Shown in pieces: positions 9,640-19,841 of a DNA stretch of 64,000 nucleotides. Within the stretch, counting starts at the first letter, position 1, and each line of letters begins with the position of its first letter. Under the pieces are notes generated by a model that was not told where the DNA came from, searched no databases, and saw only the letters and a program-made list of their open reading frames with translations. Source of the stretch: Phytophthora colocasiae (lineage: Eukaryota > Oomycota > Peronosporomycetes > Peronosporales > Peronosporaceae); NCBI GenBank assembly GCA_018806915.1, contig JAGKQI010000031.1:868001-932000 (forward strand). Direction: 5' to 3'. The translations under genes were made by a program, and so were the position numbers.

Positions 9640-12240
9640 CAGAGGTCAAATCTTCCTTGGGCTCATCAAAATTGGCGAGATTTGACATCTGTGCGAACGG
9701 AAGTTTAGGAATTTATTTTTCCTGGGTGGGTACACTTAGATCTGATCATACTTTCGCGCACTACATGCACAGTACCTTAAAACTATGTACCCTGTAGTGA
9801 GTTCAACAGACTACTTTGGAGACTGGAAACACTCTTATGGTACGAGCACTACGTAGTCTCTTGCAATATGGTACTGGCACGTAGAAACAGCGAATGGCAG
9901 GCGGTACCGACTCAAAACCCTAGGTAGCATTCAAATCTTTCGAGTTTGACACAGCCCATATGCTCATCCTTACTTGAACTCTGACGTTTTTTACATTTCT
10001 GTTCTAGAAACCCAAGATAAATCTCATTTTGTGTAGTTAGACGCTCGTAGAAAACGGTTCATGCTAAACCTTGTCTCGAAAATAGTTTCATCGGAACTTC
10101 TAGACCAATATCAGGGGCACTTTCTGCAAGGGCGGCGCCGCCAGGCAGTTGGAGACTGCAAAAAGTGCTTCGAGAAAAGTTAAGGGCGGTGGAACAGCGA
10201 CTATGAGTGGAATCTAAAGAGAATCTGGTGGGCTCTGTGCAGTATTGGATATGCACTGTTGAGGACTGGACAGCACACCAACAACTGCAAAAGGCATCAA
10301 GCAATTACGCGGAAGTCCAGCGTGAGAGGAACAACTCAAGCTCCAAGCTAGATGGAATCCGCCTGAAACTACCTCTCGACAGCTTTGAGACAATGAAGAT
10401 CGAGGTTGAGGCGACAGGGGGTCCCAAGCTAATGAAGATCGAGGCAGGAGCTGGGACTGCGTGTTGCTGGAATGTCAGACTGGGTCACCATTTTTCAGAT
10501 AGAATGCAAAAGGTCATTAGATTTAACAGTTCTATCAAACTGTAATTTTATTTTGCTCATGGTATAAACGATCCATAGATTCTTTCATACATGATAATTG
10601 ACGAGGAATCTCAGCCTTCGGCAAACTTATTTCTAGATGCTCTTACGTGTCGGACCGGTACGATGCAGAAACTCGTTGTAACAGTTGCAGTGTGGAGAAT
10701 ACCTGTGACGTGATAACACACCTCATTGTGCATCTGACGTCATAGCTCCCCACCCAGCAGCGGAAGAATAGATCATTTTCTTCCTAAATATATGAAGACG
10801 GCACATTGCGGGTCTTGCAGACTTATCAAATAGTATGGAATACATGAACAAGTTAATCGCAAGTTTGTACTGGGACGAAAACATCGATCACGAGCTCATC
10901 ATTTCGTAATCTTAAACTTAGCAGTTTCCCACGCATGGACGCTGTGTCCATCTTTCTCCAGCAATGCTGTGGCCAGCGCCGCTACAGCGTAACAGCCAAG
11001 CTGGCTAAGCAAGCAGCTATATTCAACATGATCGGAACTCAGTTTGTTAGCCGCTATTTTTGTAGCTCTCAAATTATACATGCACTTCGAATCATGATAT
11101 CAACGCACGGTATCAGTTTTTAGTATGAATATTAGTCTCAAAAATGCAGTACATATTTGTTCAGCCATGTACTCAAAGCATTATGAACCAATTATGAAAG
11201 GTAATGTAATATAACAATCCTATGGGATGGTCGTGTAATATCAATTGATAAAGGTTACAGATTTCGGTTAAGATCATTTTTGATGCGGCGTTGCAACCCT
11301 GTAGGCGCCTTCGTCAGAAGATTTTTCGGAAACCTTTGCAAAGTTTGCTTCAGTCATTGGTAGTTACATCGTAGCAAAGCGTTTGATGTTGTACATGTAC
11401 CTATGGGAAAGCTGAAACGTACAGCTACCAATCAATGTTGGCATTTTGTTCAAGACTACGTGTACATACTGAGAGGAATACGACAGGAGCTCAGTGCAGT
11501 GCATGAGAGGGTGACAGTGTTCTGGCGACAGTCGAAGGACGACGTGATAATAAAGCTAACGACGAAACGTCGACGATACATGTACCTCTCTACATTTGCC
11601 CACTCTATTTAGCCCTGGCTCAGAGCCACTGTAATACATGTAGTTCAACTCAATAAATTCCAACGTGAGGTTGCAGTCAATATTGATCACGACTGCTTGG
11701 TAGACATCAAAGATGTTACCGGTAACTGTTTTTCTTGATGTCGTCTACATGAAGAATGTCAATGTAGTGTCTACTTCAAGTTCTCTGTTACGTTGACGAT
11801 CAGCTCAACGACGTAGCAAAAAATCTTTAGTGACTATTACACGGGATGGCCAGCATGATTCTGGATACCTGCTGATGGCACGCACCCCGCAGGTTGCCAG
11901 ACACTTGAGTCAAGTCTTGACTGGATTAGTAGACGCACCAGTAGCAAACTGGACGTTTGTAAGCACACATGGAGCAGTCACGGGACGGATCGAATTTAAA
12001 CTTGAAAGGAGTTTCGATTGTGGGTACCCACAATATGCATCGTGATCCCCCCTCTGTTCCTCTTTATAGTAATATTCGGAATACTAAATGGGTTACAGAC
12101 TGCCTACACTACCTCTAAACAAGAATACCATGACCATTCTAACAGAAAAAATGTCGTCTGCTTGTATACGTCCACTGCAACTCGCCCTTCCTGTCGGTAC
12201 GTAGGCCGACTGTATGCGCACGCAAATCAGGCCAGCAGCC
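9640..12240. other. Stretch without a supported gene
   Basis: Only short unsupported open frames occur here (for example 10207-10545 and 11830-12045, plus). Around 10390-10450 the phrase AATGAAGATCGAGG is repeated twice, in a region resembling degraded retroelement gag-type sequence. I could not assign it. No RNA gene seen. Confidence 0.4.
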
Positions 12241-12260
12241 ATCGGCCGGCCACTCTACTG

Positions 12261-12276
12261 TCATTCCCGGATTTTA
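12261..12276 (+). promoter_or_regulatory. Oomycete initiator (Inr/FPR) of the sulfatase-like gene
   Basis: TCATTCCCGGATTTTA lies 38 bases before the ATG at 12299. It fits the oomycete core pattern TCAYTYY followed by a T-rich flanking promoter region. Transcription would start at or near 12262. Confidence 0.5.
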
Positions 12277-12298
12277 TCCGCCAAGGCCGCACGCCAAG

Positions 12299-14782
12299 AT
12301 GGACTCGCTCCCTCGTCACAAGAGCGACCTCCGCTCGCCACGTCTTCGGTTTCCAGAGATTCGCACGTTAAACACCGACCACCTCGTCATCCACAGTGAG
12401 CCAGATGAGAATCCTCGTCAGTGGAGCTGCGGCCTTAGTCAATTAAAGGAGATGGACATAAAATCCGCTCCATGGCTCGGCTGGTTGTTCGTCTTCGCCT
12501 TCGTGCAATTCTACTTCTCCATTAGTCGCTGTCTCGCTCTTAAAGCTCTGGTGTCCATGTACGGGAGCTCCAAGGACTATACAACGGGTGTCAAGCTTTC
12601 AGCACTGAGTCTTGGATTTATGGAGGATTTTATCTGCACGACGTACTTCGCGACGCTGTTGTGGATTTTTGATACCATGAAAAAATCCGCAATGGATCGA
12701 ATGGGTGATAATAGCGGCGTTTCCAAGGAAATTGTAGCTGGCATTGCCACGTTTACAGTCTCCTGGCTGCTTTTTCTACTCATGATGGCTCCATTTGTAG
12801 CCGATATGATGCTAGTGGTGTACCGAGATATGCGATTTTCTTCTGGTCTTTTATCCACTTTAATCCGAGAAAGGGAACATTTGAAAGATGCTCCGATTTC
12901 AAGTGATGAAGTCTATACTGCCTACGTGACGGCAGCATATCTCGTGGTTATTGCTGCTCTATTCGCACTGGTCCGTACGTGGTCCAATTGGGCAGATCTG
13001 GCTCGTTGGAACCCGACTCACATCGTCCCTAGTGCTACCAGCCAAAAATTATCCACGAAAAAGAGTGGTAAAGGAGTGAAATACGAAGCTGTGGCTCTAG
13101 AAGACGGGAAACCCGCTGATAAACTCTCGACTTTAAGCGAAGGACCAAAAACACGTTGTCAAGCTCTACGTGTTGCGATTGTAATGATGGGACTTGTGGG
13201 TTTACCACTACTGGTCATTGCTCTTCGTTCTGCAAGTTCAGCGTTGGTAGCGTACGCTGCACTGAACGTGACACTGAATGAGCTTCTTCTCCACGCTTTC
13301 GAGCCTGCTCCTCTTACTACGGAGCTTACGAACCTCGTGTCTTGGGTGGAAAAGTTTATCGACAACTCGGAGGAGCATAAACTCTTTGGAGATCACACAC
13401 TGTACCGACGAACTACGGGATTCAAAGGAGATTTGGCGTTCAACGTCAGTATTGACAACGACAACCCGCCCAATGTTCTCGTAATTGGAGTGGAATCTTT
13501 CAGATATCGAGATTCTCGATATTTAGTGGGAGAAGAAGACCCGAGCAACTTGTTCAAAGGCACAGACTTGACGATTACCCCGAATTTCGACCGCTGGGCG
13601 AAGCGTGGAGTTGCCTTACGCAATATTTGGTCCAGTATTCCCACGAGTCGATCACTTGAGAGTTTACTCTTCGCTCAAGTGCCTTATCACAGTAATGTAC
13701 ACAGTGGAATCACTGGCGGAAGGAAGACGACGAAACTTTCAGGCCTGCCACAGCTCTTCTCCAGTAAAGGGTACGAAACTTACTTCACCACTGGATCTTC
13801 GATCGATTTGGACGCTTGGAATGTCTTTCTCCCTTCTCATGGCTACGATAACGTGTGGAGTGTCAAGCAAATGAAGAGAATGGCCGAGAAGAACCTCAAT
13901 ATCAGCCGTTCGGATTGGGATGGCGACGAGCATCGAGGTTTCGGCTGGGGCGTGCATGACGACTTGAGTTTCCAGCTTCTAGGCGATTTCCTAGTGAAGA
14001 ATAGAGGGAAACAGTTGGAGCAAGTAGCTCAAGGAGAGCCAAAGAAGCCGTTGTTCCACACACATTACACTATTTCCAGTCATGAACCTTATGAATCGTG
14101 GCCGAAATGGTACGAAGACTCTGAGAAACCGGATTTCTCCGCGATGTACGAAGGAGAGAGAAGTGCAGCTCGCATCGAGAGATACATGAAAGTCAGATAC
14201 TTTACCGACATGGAGCTGGGCAAGTTCATGGACCGAATGGACAAGGAAGGAGTTCTGAATGATACAATCGTTGTGATTGTCGGAGATCACGGCCAAGCAC
14301 CGGAGATTGACAACGCCAACCTGCACGAAGAATCGGTAACTCGAGTACCAGCCGCCATTATTGCTGAAGGCAGACTAGGGGACGCTGTGGGGCTCGTGAT
14401 CGACGATGCAGCTGAACAGTACGATATCCTCAATACTTTGGCGGATATTACCGGCTTACCAGAAGAAGGATTCCAACAAAACGGTGTCGGACGTTCGTTG
14501 AAGCGTAAAATTCCTTTTGGTGAGCGAATTGTCTTCAGTAACGATCCCATGCGGAAAATGGCAATTGTACGTGGTCATGAACGCCTCCGTTATGATGCAG
14601 TGACGGACACGATGATGGTTCACGATACCGAACAGGACTACCACATGACTACGGACCTCTTGCCGTTCATGAAACCGGAGGAGCGCGCTCAATGGGAAGC
14701 GTTTCGAGAGGATGGACGTCGCATTGCTGCGTACTACAAGAAACGATGGGATGAGAACTGCTTGCTCGCTGTCAAGTGCTAG
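12299..14782 (+). CDS. LtaS-like sulfatase/phosphatase-superfamily membrane protein
   Basis: 827 residues, uninterrupted. The N-terminal third has several membrane segments (GWLFVFAFVQFYFSISRCL near residue 60, others near 95-115, 145-165, 215-230, 285-330). The C-terminal half is a sulfatase-type alkaline phosphatase-superfamily domain. It contains a metal-binding VLVIGVESF near residue 395, TPNFDRWAKRG, a Thr/Ser nucleophile candidate in SIPTSRSLESLL near 446, HTHYTISSHEPY near 600 and IVVIVGDHGQAPE near 660. This resembles bacterial lipoteichoic acid synthases and eukaryotic membrane sulfatase-like proteins. Substrate is not deducible. The catalytic domain is expected on the outer or lumenal face. 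The start is supported by the initiator 38 bases upstream. A truncated, interrupted second copy lies at 51069-53279. Confidence 0.8.
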   Translation: MDSLPRHKSDLRSPRLRFPEIRTLNTDHLVIHSEPDENPRQWSCGLSQLKEMDIKSAPWLGWLFVFAFVQFYFSISRCLALKALVSMYGSSKDYTTGVKLSALSLGFMEDFICTTYFATLLWIFDTMKKSAMDRMGDNSGVSKEIVAGIATFTVSWLLFLLMMAPFVADMMLVVYRDMRFSSGLLSTLIREREHLKDAPISSDEVYTAYVTAAYLVVIAALFALVRTWSNWADLARWNPTHIVPSATSQKLSTKKSGKGVKYEAVALEDGKPADKLSTLSEGPKTRCQALRVAIVMMGLVGLPLLVIALRSASSALVAYAALNVTLNELLLHAFEPAPLTTELTNLVSWVEKFIDNSEEHKLFGDHTLYRRTTGFKGDLAFNVSIDNDNPPNVLVIGVESFRYRDSRYLVGEEDPSNLFKGTDLTITPNFDRWAKRGVALRNIWSSIPTSRSLESLLFAQVPYHSNVHSGITGGRKTTKLSGLPQLFSSKGYETYFTTGSSIDLDAWNVFLPSHGYDNVWSVKQMKRMAEKNLNISRSDWDGDEHRGFGWGVHDDLSFQLLGDFLVKNRGKQLEQVAQGEPKKPLFHTHYTISSHEPYESWPKWYEDSEKPDFSAMYEGERSAARIERYMKVRYFTDMELGKFMDRMDKEGVLNDTIVVIVGDHGQAPEIDNANLHEESVTRVPAAIIAEGRLGDAVGLVIDDAAEQYDILNTLADITGLPEEGFQQNGVGRSLKRKIPFGERIVFSNDPMRKMAIVRGHERLRYDAVTDTMMVHDTEQDYHMTTDLLPFMKPEERAQWEAFREDGRRIAAYYKKRWDENCLLAVKC

Positions 14783-14838
14783 TTTAGTTTGTACGACGCA
14801 CTTGTAGATTGTACTTAAGTAGTAGATTCCACTGTACT

Positions 14839-14868
14839 TACAGTGCTGCTATTAACTATAGGCGCACT
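14839..14868 (+). repeat. Left terminal inverted repeat of Tc1 element
   Basis: 30 bases, identical to the reverse complement of 16354-16383, next to a TA duplication. Confidence 0.9.
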
Positions 14869-15162
14869 CATTTTTTTCTGCTGCTGTTCGACAGAAACTG
14901 TTTTGTAAAGCGCCACATCCCGCAGAACATGCTCAACTGCTGCTACCCACTCGTGCTTATTCTACTTTCGCGATCTCCAATTGTTGCAGGCAAACGATGG
15001 AAATTGACAGATTTGAGGGTGTTCCAATCTATAGGCGCACTAGCGATTAGGCAAAATTTTGCAGAATTCATTGTTTTTAATTGGCTGAAAATTGTACGGT
15101 TAGTTTCCCTGTGCAAGATGTTTTGCTGGCGCCACATTTCGAGGCTTCGGAGATTCTCCAAA

Positions 15163-16170
15163 ATGCCAAGGGGGCCAAGATTGACCGAGGAGGAGAAAGG
15201 TCGCGTTTTGGCTCACCACCGAGACGGCAGAAATAACAGGTGGATCGCACGTGAGCTCAAGCGCAGTGAGCATGCTGTACGAAACGTTTTGACGTTTCGT
15301 TCTGCTAAAAACCCATCAAAAAAGGTCGGAAGGAAGGCTAAATGTACAAAACGCATGGCTCGTCGAGTGTTTCGACTGGCCACCGTGAAAAAATTATCCT
15401 CCAAACGGGTGTCGGTGGAGCTCGAAGGCGTTCTACAACCCAGTACAATTCGTAAGCTGCTCAACTCGTCTAAACTGGCCAAGTGGATCAAGCGCAAACC
15501 GTCGCCGGCCATCAAGCCGCACCATAAGATTGCCCGAGCAGCTTTTGCTGCAAAATTTTTAAGTAAAACCAGGATTTGGCGTCGTATTGTTTTTAGTGAC
15601 GAAAAGAAATTTAACTTGGACGGTCCTGACGGCTACCAGTACTACTGGCACGACGTCAGGAACAATCATGAACTTTTCTCGAAGCGAGCGAGTGGGGGAG
15701 GAAGTGTGATGGTGTGGGTGGGCATGAACTATTTTGGAAAAACTGAGATCGCTTTTCTGGAGGGGAGACAAAACTCTGAATGCTACACTAAAACGCTGGA
15801 CAACTATCTTACACCTTTTCTCGATAACCTTCGTGAAAATCATGGCATGTCGAGACCAATTTTTCAGCAAGACAACGCATCTATTCACGAATCACGATTT
15901 ACTAAGGCTCACATTGAGGCGCTGGGGATCCGTAAGCTGAAGTGGCCTTCTAAAAGCCCAGATTTGAACCCAATAGAAAATGTTTGGGGGCAGTTGGCGT
16001 GGTCTGTGTATGAAGGCGGGCGGCAGTTCGATACTAAAGAGGAATTAAAGGCTCAGATCACTCGTAGCTGGGACAGCATCAAGCAAAACTACTTACGGCA
16101 CCTCGTGGACGGTATGCCGACTCGAATGGCTCACGTTGTTCTCAAAAATGGCGGTCCGATCGACAAATAG
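15163..16170 (+). CDS. Tc1-type transposase (DD34E)
   Basis: 335 residues from the ATG at 15163 (MPRGPRLTEEEKGRVLAHHR), the usual size for Tc1 transposases. Upstream in-frame ATGs exist, but they lie in or outside the terminal repeat region. Helix-turn-helix DNA-binding parts come first (residues 10-60, then a second around 75-115). The catalytic triad follows: IVFSDEKKF (first D), IFQQDNASIH (second D) and SPDLNPIENVWG (E), with 34 residues between the last two. A GGGSVMVWVGM block is also typical. No stop or frameshift is visible, so this copy may be active or only recently silenced. Confidence 0.9.
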   Translation: MPRGPRLTEEEKGRVLAHHRDGRNNRWIARELKRSEHAVRNVLTFRSAKNPSKKVGRKAKCTKRMARRVFRLATVKKLSSKRVSVELEGVLQPSTIRKLLNSSKLAKWIKRKPSPAIKPHHKIARAAFAAKFLSKTRIWRRIVFSDEKKFNLDGPDGYQYYWHDVRNNHELFSKRASGGGSVMVWVGMNYFGKTEIAFLEGRQNSECYTKTLDNYLTPFLDNLRENHGMSRPIFQQDNASIHESRFTKAHIEALGIRKLKWPSKSPDLNPIENVWGQLAWSVYEGGRQFDTKEELKAQITRSWDSIKQNYLRHLVDGMPTRMAHVVLKNGGPIDK

Positions 16171-16353
16171 TTTAGAGATTAGCATGTGCGCCTATAGTTT
16201 AGAACACATAATAAATCTCCATTTTGCTTTTTTTTTCATTGGTTGCCCTTTCCAAGAAATCTACCACAGATACGTCGTTTGCATCAGTCGGGCGTGCTAT
16301 CTTGGGTGCGGCACTTTTCAAAAAGCTTTCAGTGGAGCAGCAGCTAAAAATTT

Positions 16354-16383
16354 TGAGTGCGCCTATAGTTAATAGCAGCACTG
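16354..16383 (-). repeat. Right terminal inverted repeat of Tc1 element
   Basis: Reverse complement of 14839-14868, followed by TA. Confidence 0.9.
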
Positions 16384-16829
16384 TAGTATTATGCATAAAA
16401 TTGAAATACCTTAAAGTAAAGGGACCTGTTGTCCGAACAGTACACGCACAGTGTATTACGAACAGGAGACCGATTGATGTTTCTATTTGGGTGCTGATTT
16501 TTCTCGAGTACGGTCACAATAAAGATGCTTATCAAGTACAATAAATATATTGGTGACGTTACTTGGATTATTGTTTTACTCGGATGCTCTGGAATATATT
16601 AATATTAATCAAAATGGCAATGAACATAGTACTGTAGTAGTAGTAGCGCATGAACACGTAGTGCTACTATATAAAATTTATTTTACAAGTGTATAAATCG
16701 CTGCTTCGCAACCTTCCTGGGGCTGCATTAACTGTAAAGGTAAACAATCATTTAAATGGTGAACCGCAGTATTTTGTGTTGGAGGTAAAGCACACCCGCC
16801 TTAGGCAAGTACGTAAATCTTGTATTGCC

Positions 16830-17259
16830 TTAAACAGCTCTATAACGAAAGTAATAGTAGCGTGAGTAGTGCAGTCCTTTCGCTCTGAATTGCGCCACTT
16901 TTGCCGCTGGCCACCCGGCTTCCTCAAGGCGGTTGGCAGCATTTTTAAGCTTGTCAGGGCTTATTCTCTTCCTCCAAAGTTGCTCGTCGCTTTTCTTGAA
17001 CATCCTGGCGAGTTTTTGCTCCCCGTTCAGATACTGCTTCGCCTTCTTCGTCAAGTCCCCAAATGCCCCTCTTTCTTCGCTAGTCACTCTCGTCATCAGG
17101 TCCCTTCCTGAGAAACCGAGCACCGCCATCGGCATTCTCCACATTGTTGGCCGTCACGGGGACAACTTGCTGCAGCTGGGCTGGATTCGAAGCAGATGCA
17201 AGCCCAGAGTCGATAAATACTGCGGCGACAGCAACTACGATGACGAAGGAGACCCGCAT
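16830..17259 (-). pseudogene. RXLR effector copy 1, broken by an 8-bp deletion
   Basis: From the ATG at 17259 it reads a signal peptide (MRVSFVIVVAVAAVFIDSGL), then RFLRK and DDESD, and then stops. The following frame carries TSEERGAFGDLTKKAKQYL and a Lys/Trp-rich C-terminal domain (QLWRKRISPDKLKNAANRL, then AGWPAAKVAQFRAK and a Tyr-rich end). Compared with copy 2 (53547-53915), eight bases are missing near 17090, exactly between RFLR and EER. The reading frame is therefore lost in the targeting region. Same family as the copies at 27613-33978 and 53547-59483 and the fragment at about 27190-27290. Confidence 0.85.
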
Positions 17260-17276
17260 GGTCGTTGATCTTGGAG

Positions 17277-17291
17277 TAAATTCCGAAGTGA
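17277..17291 (-). promoter_or_regulatory. Oomycete initiator of RXLR copy 1
   Basis: The minus strand reads TCACTTCGGAATTTA, 18 or so bases before the ATG at 17259. The same element stands before copy 2 (59501-59515). Confidence 0.55.
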
Positions 17292-17514
17292 GTGTAAGAA
17301 TCCAATTGTTCCAGCTACCGGGCATCAAAGCAGCAACATACTCCAAACTGATTATGTGGCTTCTCAACCTCTAAAGCTCTACTGCCTCCACGACCGGTCT
17401 TCTCCCTCTTTCTTCTCTACAATATGACGTCGTTTGCAAACATGCCGCTCTTTCACGCCGCGTCCTCCTGTGTCGTTGTGGGCGCAATCACGAGAGCCAA
17501 TCGACAACGGCCAC

Positions 17515-17800
17515 CTACTCGGCCCTGGGGGCACGGCGACGACGCGACTTGGCTGCATCAGCTACGGTCGTCTCGGTCTGCTTTTTGGACTCCTCCTCCT
17601 CGGCGGTCTCGTTCTCCTCGCCTTCTAAATCCATACGGATGTCCTTCTCAGCGTTGCCATTGTCCAGTGCCTTGACTACCATCTTGACAATCAGAATACA
17701 CAGTAGATGTGCAGTACGAGCAGCAGGCAAAGGAAACCGAACCAGACCCAGTACCACACGGCCGCTGCATAGGGACGATAATGTCCCGGTAGGTAAACTA
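17515..17800 (-). pseudogene. Small membrane protein with acidic/basic tail, copy 1
   Basis: The conserved core reads VKMVVKALDNGNAEKDIRMD, then EGEENETAEEEESKKQTETT and ends AAKSRRRR. The same text is at 59935-60150. Upstream of it a hydrophobic segment (VVLGLVRF, HLLCILIVKM) would be a membrane helix. Frames differ between the two copies there, so at least one is frameshifted. It lies about 250 bases upstream of RXLR copy 1 on the same strand, and this pairing is kept in both copies of the block. Function unknown. Confidence 0.45.
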
Positions 17801-18292
17801 AAATACGTAGTACTACTTACAGTATAAGTCTTATAAAAGGGCCCTTTAAGAGACAGATCGCAAGATCATCCCGCCATCAAACATCATGCGCCTTTACGGC
17901 GATGGTGTGCGAGTATATTTGCCTGTGTTCCCGAGAAAGTATGGACATCATTTATTGAACCGATTCGACCTAGAAATTTCCCATTATTGGTATACATGGC
18001 AGGCCCAGAGTGACAGAACGGTAATCGCCACACTCGCCACACGTCCAAACTCTCCTATTTTTTGTTAGAACAGGACGCACACAGTTGGACTTGGTCTGTG
18101 GTAAATCGGGATCCTGATCCACAATTTGATGAAGACGCACAACAATTGAAATTTGAGCAACGAACGACAGGTTTAGCATTTGAACCAACGCCTCTGCTAC
18201 ATCCGACACCATGAACAGCATCCTGCGAAACCAGATCAAGTTAACTTCGACAAATCATTCGAAAAAGTCGATCTAAACGGATTCGCAAAAGC

Positions 18293-18634
18293 TTGACAGT
18301 GTCGATCAAGAGGGTTCTGGAAATGATGGATTTAGGAGCACAACGTAGTGCCTGGGCGAGGGGTGCACAAAATCAACATCCTGAACAAATCTGGCAAATC
18401 GATTGCGTTTTAACGGATTATCAAAGACGGACAATATACCGAATATGTACCAGGACATTGAATTTATACCATGAAGGTTGGCCGGAGAATCGGAAATGTA
18501 CTTATCCGTTATGTACCACGAACAAAGAAACAATTGAACACATAGTATGGGAATGCGCAAGAGCCCAATATGTTTGGCAAGAATGGCTCCCTAAATGGCT
18601 TGGCCATTATCCTCATCGAGAGGAGCTTAATAGG
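18293..18634 (+). pseudogene. LINE (non-LTR retrotransposon) C-terminal fragment, left part
   Basis: It reads QIWQIDCVLTDYQRRTIYRI and then CTYPLCTTNKETIEHIVWEC, a CCHC zinc-binding module of the zf-RVT type found after the reverse transcriptase of LINEs, then YVWQEWLPKWLG. It is cut at 18634 by copia element 1 and resumes at 23722. The reverse transcriptase itself is absent, so this is a 5'-truncated relic, as is usual for LINEs. Confidence 0.65.
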
Positions 18635-19159
18635 TGTTGTGGTTGCACTTCGCTGTCTATTCGCTGGGCCCCTGCTACGAGCCTCACGGTCTGCGCGTGC
18701 GAGGCGCGTGCCTCTGGGGGCTGCAGTTGAAGTGAAGCGAATACTGCGACCTGATTGGCGGATCACCTGGGGTTGCGTGGATATGATTGGGCGAGACAGT
18801 TGAAGTCGGATCAACAGCTGTGATTAGCATGGATAATCACATGCATTGACGAGACAGACCGTGTCCGTCCCAATCGGGTGTGTCCGTCCCAACTGGTTTT
18901 GAGTATGGACCGTGTCCGTCCCAATCGGGTGTGTCCGTCCCAGGACACTGTGATTGGCCGACGGCCCGTGCCCGTCCCACTCAAGTGTGTCCGTTGCACA
19001 TGCATATAGTTAAATGAAGTCAAATGAGGGAGACGCTAGGAGAGCTACAGGAGTAGGAAGGAACAAGCAGGACAAAGCGGACTAACTCAAATAAACTCAC
19101 TTTCAGATTTCCTTCCTTCTGCTCACATCGACAACAAGCCTCATTCGCCACTCTCAATT
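18635..19159 (+). repeat. 5' LTR of copia 1
   Basis: Starts TGTTGTGGTTGCAC and ends CACTCTCAATT. Contains three related ~34-bp direct repeats built on TGTCCGTCCCA (18858-18891, 18909-18942, 18963-18998), likely enhancer units. Confidence 0.9.
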
Positions 19160-19173
19160 GGTTATGAGCCCAA
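19160..19173 (+). other. Primer-binding site of copia 1 (initiator tRNA-Met anticodon arm)
   Basis: GGTTATGAGCCCAA follows the LTR directly. It is complementary to TTGGGCTCATAACC, the anticodon stem-loop of initiator tRNA-Met (anticodon CAT). This implies half-tRNA priming as known for Drosophila copia. The ATG in it is also the gag start. Confidence 0.75.
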
Positions 19174-19841
19174 GCTACGCGGACACCGTCAAGCTCGTGG
19201 AAGACAACTACTTCCACTGGGAGTTCAACATGCGGATGAAGCTCTCTCGCAAGGGACTGCTGCCCCACATCATCAAGGCGGAGTTCGACCCGGTGAGCAA
19301 CCGCACCACGGACGCATGGAAGACCGACGATCTGAAGGCCCTTGGCGTGATTGCTGGCGACGTCAGCCTCACGTTCCAAGTCTACATCCGTGGTGCAATG
19401 ACTGCGATGGACGCGTGGACCATGCTCCAGGAGCAGTTCAACCGGAACACGATCAAGAACCGACTCCTCGTCACCAAGAAGTTGCACAACTTCAAGATGG
19501 AGCCCGGTACGCGGTTCGCAACGCATGTGGACCGGTTCAAGGAGATCGTGCTCCAGATGGAGACGATTGGGGAGCCTCTGGACGAGACTCGTCAGCTCGT
19601 GCTCCTACTCGGCAGTTTGACGGACGAGTACCGGATGATCAGCACCGTGCTCGAGAACACGCCGAACATGACACTCTCGTACGCGATCCAAGCGCTCTCT
19701 GGTGTTGAAGCCTCGGATGAATCGTCATCGGCTCAAGAGAAGGCGTTCGCAACGAAGAGGAAGGACGGCGGCAAGCACCGATTCGCGGGCAAGTGCTTCT
19801 ACTGTAAGAAGGCTGGCCACAAGGAGTTCGGAGTGCCGTAA
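19164..19841 (+). pseudogene. Copia 1 gag, frameshifted at the zinc knuckle
   Basis: Begins at the ATG inside the primer-binding site (MSPSYADTVKLVEDNYFHWE). This is a typical copia gag N-terminus (KL.xNY..W), followed by the UBN2-like region (AWTMLQEQFNRN and LRNFK-like text). Near 19800 it enters a CCHC knuckle, CFYCKKAGH, but one extra base near 19828 shifts the frame and it ends KEFGVP. The last Cys of the knuckle (SSEC) is in the next frame. Gag would form the virus-like particle. Confidence 0.85.

Larger units (their letters stand above)
14839..16383 (+). mobile_element. Complete Tc1-type transposon with IR/DR ends
   Basis: The element is bounded by TA duplications (14837-14838 and 16384-16385) and identical 30-bp inverted termini starting CAGTGCTGCTATTAACTA (14839-14868 and 16354-16383). 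A second, inner copy of the motif CTATAGGCGCAC lies at about 15030-15043 on the left. Its inverse, GTGCGCCTATAG, is at about 16187-16198 on the right. Each end thus carries two spaced transposase-binding sites, as in IR/DR Tc1 elements. The transposase frame is open. The element sits just 3' of the sulfatase-like gene and is absent from the second copy of that block. Confidence 0.9.
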
